NCBI GenBank assembly: GCA_001692895.1
Contig: KV748269.1
Location: forward strand, 248,001-312,000
DNA length: 64,000 nt
Source of the DNA: Cenococcum geophilum 1.58
Lineage: Eukaryota; Ascomycota; Dothideomycetes; Gloniales; Gloniaceae
Direction: 5' to 3'
The position numbers and the translations under genes were made by a program. Below, in pieces: positions 57,291 through 64,000 of this stretch. The notes under the pieces are model-generated. The model saw only the letters and a program-made list of their open reading frames with translations. It ran no database searches and was not told where the DNA came from. Position 1 is the stretch's first letter. Each line of letters opens with the position of its first letter.

Positions 57291-58560
57291 TTAGTAGTAT
57301 AGTGGTGTGATTTGGCCCCTGGATTTAACATCTAGATTAGGCATAGCTTTAGGAGAGCCTAGGCCTTACATAAGTTATATAGATCGGTCTAGAGCCCTTA
57401 GAGTCTTTAATAACTCGGACAGGCACGACGGACACATAATACACTCTTTTCTTTCTTTCTTACTGCCTGTTCTATTAACTAATTACAACTAACCAACCAA
57501 CTAACTAACCGACTAATAGACAGACAGACAGAACTGTGACTTTCCTATCTTAGAGAGGTCGTACCCTCCTATATATTTTATGGCATTCCACATAGGGACG
57601 ACAGTAAGCTCTTTAGATTAGAAGTCCAGCGCTATATATACAGGAGACGCATAGGAACGTACTGCAGCCACTAAAAACTATTAAGTCACCATTACCAGAA
57701 GCTATTAAGTCACTAATAGGTGCGGAAATTAAGCACGGAACTACTAGCGACGTACGCGCAGGCATTACCATTACTAAGATAAGTTAATAATACTTTTAGA
57801 GATTATTATCTAAGACCTATAGTAGACGGAATAGACAACTAGGAGTGGGAATATAAGTATAGGGTACGGCAGGATAGAGGATAAAAGAGAGGGTTATAAT
57901 GTATTAGGACCAGCAAAAAGAAGTCTTTAATTTTTTATTTACTATATTTGCAACAGTCTATATAATTCTTGGCCGTCGAAATCGGACTCTGCACCTATAC
58001 GTGGTGACGGCTACGAACCTAGTCTTCGAAGTTCAGATCCAGAGCCAACGCAGAGACGTCGCATAGCGTGCGGATAGGACCTGTGGTGGTTATAGGCGTT
58101 AAGGGCGGTGGTGAAAAATTTTCAGATGGTGAGATCTTGAAAACCACTACTGTTGGCTCTCTACAGTACGACGACTACTATATTCTCCTATCTAGGGCAC
58201 CTGTACGATCCAACATAAATACACAGTATTTGATATCACCCCCCGTCCCCCAGTGGAAAGCATTAACGACCTTATATTAATAAATAAGTAAACGCGAATA
58301 AACGAACAAACGAGCAAATATACGGCCCCTTCTAACCCCTAGGGCGATCGCCCGCGGAGTATGCGGTCACTCGCCGTACTGCTATAATACTACTAAAAGC
58401 GGCAGCTGGATAACCCCGTACGGTTTTCCTTGTCTCCTCTTAACGGAGTAGTGCCCTTAGAGAGGGCCTAGTGACTAGGGCCTAGGCATAAAAGATACCN
58501 AGATACACATACACACACACATCCCGCTTTTATCTTTTAGTTTTAGGATAGTAGATCGGA
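57291..58560. other. Low-RIP segment of unknown nature
   Basis: Composition is noticeably closer to normal than on either side. Contains a CTAACTAACC / GACAGACAGA low-complexity run (about 57,480-57,530), a CA-rich microsatellite (about 58,505-58,522), an undetermined base at 58,500, and a 70-codon plus-strand frame (58,068-58,280) of no recognised family. It may be an LTR or untranslated part of a younger element. Confidence 0.4.
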
Positions 58561-58599
58561 TGAATCCCCCTTACGCCTTTAATAGGCCTTAGGGGGGGG

Positions 58600-61500
58600 G
58601 GAGGTATAGTGTATATGGCAATAGTCAACAAGAGACAGTATATAGGGGTGGTTAAGATATAGGGCACAACTACAAGCACACAGCAATTAATTGGCAAGGC
58701 CTAGCTAGGACGTAGTAAACCCTAGCTTTGGGTAAGCTAGAGAAGGAAGTAGTGGTTCCTAAGGAGTTCGAAACATCTAAGGAGGAGGACGAGCTATAGG
58801 CCCGTAGGGCCGCTGCTCGTACAGGCATGGCAATTTGGGGTTTTTTATCCTACTGAGGTGGCTTATAGGGTTTTTCCTCCCCCCAATAGCAAGGGGTTTT
58901 TCCTATTAATATTACTTTCCCCTTGTGTACAGAGTAGTCTGCGTAGGCCTAGATAGGATCCGTATCAGACGTTAATTAAAGAATCTACTACTAATTCTTT
59001 TAGCATTTATATAAGCCTCCCTTAAATTTATAAGAGCAATAGTAATAGGACCGATAAAGGGAATACTAGGGATACTAGGCCTATTTTATAATAATGGCGG
59101 AGAAGAAAGTAGGCAGCCTACTAACCTATAAAGTTTTCCTAACCTAAAGGATGCGGTACTAGACCTAACTCCTATAACGTCTAGAACTAATAACCTTTAG
59201 TAAAAAAAGGATAAGAACTAGGAGGTTAACTTATCTATCCTAGGAGAAACTGCTAGTCTATTACCTTATAATAAACCACTAATAGAATAAGATAAGGTAT
59301 ATGTTATGGCCTAGCCTATACTAGCTCTAGGGACTTTAAAGACTCCTTACTTTACGGGATAAAATATATTATAATTTATTAAATAATACAAGCGACTATA
59401 TATTTGATACCGTGTTACGGACAATAAGAAGTATTAAGGACTTCTGGAATATTGCGACTATTAGATAAGGATTTGGATCCAAAGTCTACCTAAGTTTATT
59501 ATTAGCAGATAGACGGAACTCGTAAGAAAGCTTCGGATAGACTACTAAGGAAGTAACTACTTTTAATAAGTTAAGACGGTAGAATTCTTGGAAGCGTATA
59601 TACTGCAGTATAGGAATAACCCACCTAGTAGTATACGTAAGTACTATAGACAATTTACACTGATTTCCTAGAAGGTTACTAAAGCTAGTAATTTAGAAAA
59701 CTGTAAACGAGGATACTGGTTTATAAAAGGACTCCTATTTAAATATTAAAAATATACTATAATTAAGACAGGAGCTAACCCGGATAGATAAGAGTCTTTT
59801 AACTTCCACCTACTAAGGAGGGCTGTAGAAGATAGGCTTAATTCGCATAAGGGTGTAGACCGCTTATTAATAATAAACCCTAAGGAGCAAGATCTCCGTT
59901 AACTAGTTAAATAATTCTATAAGCAGCAGCCGGCCATATTAAACCAGAGAGATGCTGCTCTTTAGCCGCCCGTAGTCTTTTAGCTAAATAAGTCGGTAAG
60001 TGCCTATTATATAACCTAAGAGACGGACTCTAAGCTAGAGAGCCTTACTAGTTAACTTTAGAAGCTTAATCTTAGGACGGTTAAATTAGTAAGCGTTGCA
60101 TCTTTAATGCTATTCCTTAATAGAATTCGCTAAGACCTAATATGGTATATATAGCTCCTAAATAAGGCGTTAGCGCGTTAAGAATAAGTAGGTTTATAAC
60201 CGGTAACGAATAATAACGGACTGCTACTATCCTATAAAGGGGCGCTATAAGAGCAATATAAGCTAGGTTTAGGAAGGTATAAAGGACTAGGAAACCCTAG
60301 TATATACTAGGTATAAGATAAGACGTATTATAGATATAGAGGCCCTTATTATTTTATTAATTAATGCCTAAAGCTTTAAGAACTAGTTAGCTGGGGGTTC
60401 CTATATATAAATAAGAATAACCAAATCTATACTAGAATACGTTAGCGCCTAGGAAATCCACTCCCATATTTACCAAGTAGCCATTAAATTTAGTTCCTTA
60501 AAGACTGGCTAAGGTAAAATGCGAATATTAATCCTAATATAACGGCGATAGGTATTTAACTAAATACGTCCTTAATAGAGCTTATAAAAAGCAATGGCGC
60601 TAAAAGCAAAAAAGAGCTCGGCGAGTTTTAGGAAGATATATACTAAGTAGAGTTGGTATACGTTAATTTAGTAGAAGTAGTAACCTAGTTACAGCCTATA
60701 ACACGGTCATACAATCTTAAAAAGCCGAGAGGAGACGTTAGAGTGACGAAACCACCTTTAAAACTAACTAGTTTGCAACCGGCAATAGTTTAAAATATAT
60801 AACTAGGAGGACATATTTAAATTACACTATAACTACAGCGGCAGGCCCCCCATTTACTAGTAAATAATAAGGAGACTAACTAAATAGACTATGCTAAATA
60901 GCTAAGAAGAGAAGTAGAGTAAGGAATGGAAGTAACTGCGACTGCTAAAGCACCGCAACTAAAGCCGGTTAGGATAATAGACATATTAAAAGGGAATATC
61001 TTAAGCCTAACCGTAATGGCGGACAAGATCTTATTAAAAACTATTAAAGTTACTGTTAGTGACTGCCTTATGTATATGCCTGAAGTTATAAGGTTATTCT
61101 TTAAGCCGCTCTCGCTACCTCTTATAGAACCTTACTAATAAAAGCAAGAGGGCGTTAAGGTATTTACGTCGTCGGCGTACCTGACGTTTTATGCTGATTA
61201 AGCTGGCCTAATAATTGCGGAGGTAGACTAGATTAAATAGGAAGCAGGATTTACCTAGTTTCGACAATAATATCTAAAGGTAGAAGCATAAATAGGAGAT
61301 AAAAGGGTTAAGTGCTTAATTAACTCTAGAGCGGAACTTAACCTTATTAAGGAAAGTGTGGCTCTATAATACGGCTTGCCGATATTAAGTTTACCCCTAT
61401 AGTTATAGGGTATATATCTAACGTCTGCAAATAGGACTTAGTTTAAGTTTATTAGATTAGTATATGCAGCCGCTATAGTTATAGGGGACGTCTTAATATC

Positions 61501-64000
61501 TACGACTTTTATTACTATGGGAGAAATGTCATATAAGGTAATACTTAGTAAGCCGTAGTTAGTAAGGGCTAGGCTGATAACGCAGCGAACCGTAATAGGC
61601 TAGGTATCTTATATTATTTAATTAGAAAATAGCGGAGTTAAAATAAGGTTCTTAATATCCTATAAGGACGCAATATTCCTTAGACTAGATAAAGGAATTA
61701 GTATAGGTAGTAGTTTGGGAAATATATAACTGGTATAACCGCTAAGATTATATCTAGGGTTACTTATAACCCGGCGTATTAGGATAAGGAGGACACTAAG
61801 GACAAAGAGGAGGGAAATAAGGTATAACTTTAATAAGGACGTTTACTATTCTAGATATCCGCTAAATAGGGCAATTGACGGGAAGAAGAGTATAACGCTA
61901 GATAGAGAAAGCTTAATAGTAAAATGTTAAAGGAAGTCCTAAAGAAGTACTTAGGAGGAAGGTAGAAGCTAGTATTTAAAGCGAAGGCTAAATCCCTTAT
62001 ATATTAAATATTAAAGATAATAGATCTATTTATAATATAAATGGAAGGCTATAGGAGCAAGGCCTAATAGAATGCTATAAGTGTAGCAACTACGTATAAA
62101 TGAAAGGTAGAGAAGGTCTGCCTAGTTAATTTATTAGCACTAGATAGAACGGTTATAGGAGGAATAATGGAGTAGTAAGAAGTGGCCTTGCGTTAGCAAA
62201 AGGCGTCCATTTAAGAGTTGCCCCTTAGTCTATATAATTATTTCCTTAAGCCGCGGTATACTAAGCTGGCCTGCGGTATACGGCTAAAGCTAAAATAATT
62301 AGAGCGCGTAATTGTAGGGGACCTCTAGCTAAGAGAACGAGAAATCTTTAAGGCTATGTTGTTTAACTAAGAAGAGGCTCTAGTATGGGAGTTCTTTAAG
62401 ATGGGTTATGTTAGTAGAGACGTAACTCTACTATTAAAGATTAAGATTGTACTATATAAAGTATAGTAAGTACCAAACTTCCCTATACTAAGAGCCCTAT
62501 AAGGGGAAGTAATAAATATGTTATAAGAATAACTAGCTTAAGGGACTTTAGAATATTGCGAAAGCCTATATAGGAATCCATAGTTTCTTATAAGTAAAAA
62601 GGAATATAAGAAGTACCGGCTAATTAACGCGGCGATAAATATTAACTAAGTGACTATTAGGGACGTAAATCTGCCGCTATATGCTAATGAGTTTTCTAAA
62701 GAGTTTATAGGGTGTAAAGTTATATCTCTAGTAGACTTCTTCTTTAGATATAACTAATTGGAGCTAGATATAGAAAGTAGGAACCTAATGGCCTTTACAA
62801 CACCTCTGGGACTTTTATAATAAATAACGGTACCTATAGGAGGAACGAATTCGGTAGCCTAGTTTGTAAGGATAATTACTAAGATTTTAGAGTGATATAT
62901 CTTACACTATGCCTTGCCGTTTCTAGATAATATTATAGTAAAAGGACTATAGATAATATATAATGGAGAAGAGAGCCTTCTAGGCGTGCGTAGATATATT
63001 CTAGAATATATTATATAGCTAGACGGAGTACTTATAGATTTGGAATAAGCTAGGTGTATAATTTTAGGCGCAAAGTCTTATTTCTATAAGGACGAGATTA
63101 TAGTAGTTGGTTACTGCTGTAATAGAAAGGGGCGATATTTGGAAGAGTTAAAAGTTATAAAGATTATTTACTGGAGAGACTGTAAAGACGTTATATCTGC
63201 CTGAGCCTTTATAGGAGTTGTTGTGTATTACTAAATATGGGTAGAAGACTTTGTAATAAAGGCAGAGCTAATCTTCCAACTGCTATAAGTAAATGTTCTG
63301 TTTATATAGGGTATAGAGCAGATAACTGCTATAAAGACTCTAAAGTATGCAATTACTACCGCACCCGTGTTGGTTTAACTAGATTATAGTAAGGGGGCTA
63401 GGCTAATTGTTCTCGCCGTTGACGGATATAAGAATGGGTGGGGATATAGTCTTATGCAACTGGACGTGTAAGGTTATTGCTACCTATATTAATATAAGAG
63501 CGGCATCTAGTCTTAAGTAAAGTAGAAGTATAATTTAGGAAAGCTTAAATATCGGGCATTACTATATGCATTAAAGAAGTGTTAAGTATACCTATACGGC
63601 GTCCGCTTTACGGTTGAGATGGATATAAATACCTTAGTCGTGTAACTAAATTATACTGCTACCGATTTACCAGGAGCCTTAATAACACGATGGCTAGTAT
63701 AGATTTAGTTGTAGGACTTTAATATTAGGCATATTCTAGGGAAGAAGAATAGCCTAGCTAATGGACTATTACGATGACTACTAGATGGCGAACGACCTAA
63801 TAAGCTAACTAAAGATATTAAAGAGTTTATTAACTGTAAACTAAGTGCTTTAGAATATATGGCTAGCCTAGTTAAAATAGAGGTGGATCTGCTATTAGAA
63901 GACTTATATTTTAGGGAGTTTTAGAAGATTATAAAATAGCTGGTGACCTTATAACGTCTAGAAGAAATAAATACTAAAGAATTTAAAAAGTTTAAATAAT
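58600..64000 (+). mobile_element. gypsy-4: Ty3/Gypsy element, 5' LTR to RNase H, truncated by window end, RIP-degraded
   Basis: Sense on the plus strand. The LTR end is near 58,920-59,010, sharing GCGTAGGCCTA and TCAGACGTTAA with 22,990-23,040; the LTR start is uncertain. Gag-like sequence is at about 59,300-60,400. The protease block near 61,313-61,350 reads CLINSRAELNLI (family LIDSGAxxNLI). RT lies at about 62,565-63,150, with KKYRLINAAININ, a TTPLGLL block and PFLDNIIV (decayed LDD). RNase H is at about 63,370-63,800 (DKxxLAVDGYKNGWGYSLMQ-like). All frames contain RIP stops. It is a different family from gypsy-1. Confidence 0.8.
61313..63800 (+). pseudogene. gypsy-4 pol remnant (protease, RT, RNase H)
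   Basis: Protease, RT and RNase H blocks lie in the expected order with normal spacing for Gypsy. Catalytic Asp codons are partly changed (DSG to NSR, LDD to LDN), consistent with G-to-A RIP, and Trp/Gln positions are stops. The frame continues past the window end, where integrase would be expected. Confidence 0.75.

Overview
This window looks like a chromosome segment of a filamentous ascomycete (Pezizomycotina; possibly Leotiomycetes, but the class is a guess). Two kinds of DNA alternate. About 39,840-48,050 is a compact gene island with normal codon usage and 50-70 nt introns. On either side (1-39,830 and about 48,400-64,000) the DNA is very AT/TpA-rich, and every recognisable transposon reading frame is shot through with stops. 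Where copies can be compared they differ mostly by C-to-T and G-to-A, the signature of repeat-induced point mutation (RIP).

Gene island, left to right: a CorA/Mnr2-Alr1 type Mg2+ transporter (minus, one intron); a small unrecognised minus-strand gene with strong codon bias but no visible ATG; signal peptidase complex subunit SPC1 (plus, two introns); the RING-H2 cullin-ligase subunit RBX1/HRT1 (minus, three introns); and a long disordered protein with a PNRC/Edc1 decapping-activator motif (plus), preceded by a 48-codon upstream ORF. RBX1 and SPC1 converge; RBX1 and the Edc1-like gene diverge from a shared promoter. All are housekeeping genes and do not form a pathway.

Left repeat block: a nest of insertions. 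A Tad-like LINE (from 2,142) is split by a complete Ty3/Gypsy element (3,356-14,106; 422-bp LTRs, TSD TGTRG) and by a complete Ty1/Copia element (14,298-20,665; 271-bp LTRs, TSD ATACT). A second gypsy, a third copia remnant, and a complete copia B (28,785-34,762; 246-bp LTRs, TSD TATAG) follow.

Three copies (R1-R3) of an unusual non-autonomous element are scattered through these hosts. Each is bounded by inverted YATCGGGAAAATAT termini, encodes no transposase, and is built from four different minisatellite arrays in the same order. R1 is interrupted by a 414-bp MITE. R3 is split 20 bp from its left end by copia B.

Right repeat block: a RIP-killed Crypton (tyrosine recombinase plus GCR1_C-like domain, about 48,230-50,970), a deleted copy of the first gypsy family, a gypsy RNase H/integrase fragment carrying a 411-bp foldback MITE, a low-RIP segment of unknown nature (57,291-58,560), and the 5' two thirds of another gypsy running off the window end. 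No rRNA, tRNA or CRISPR was seen. Undetermined bases (n) occur in several repeats.
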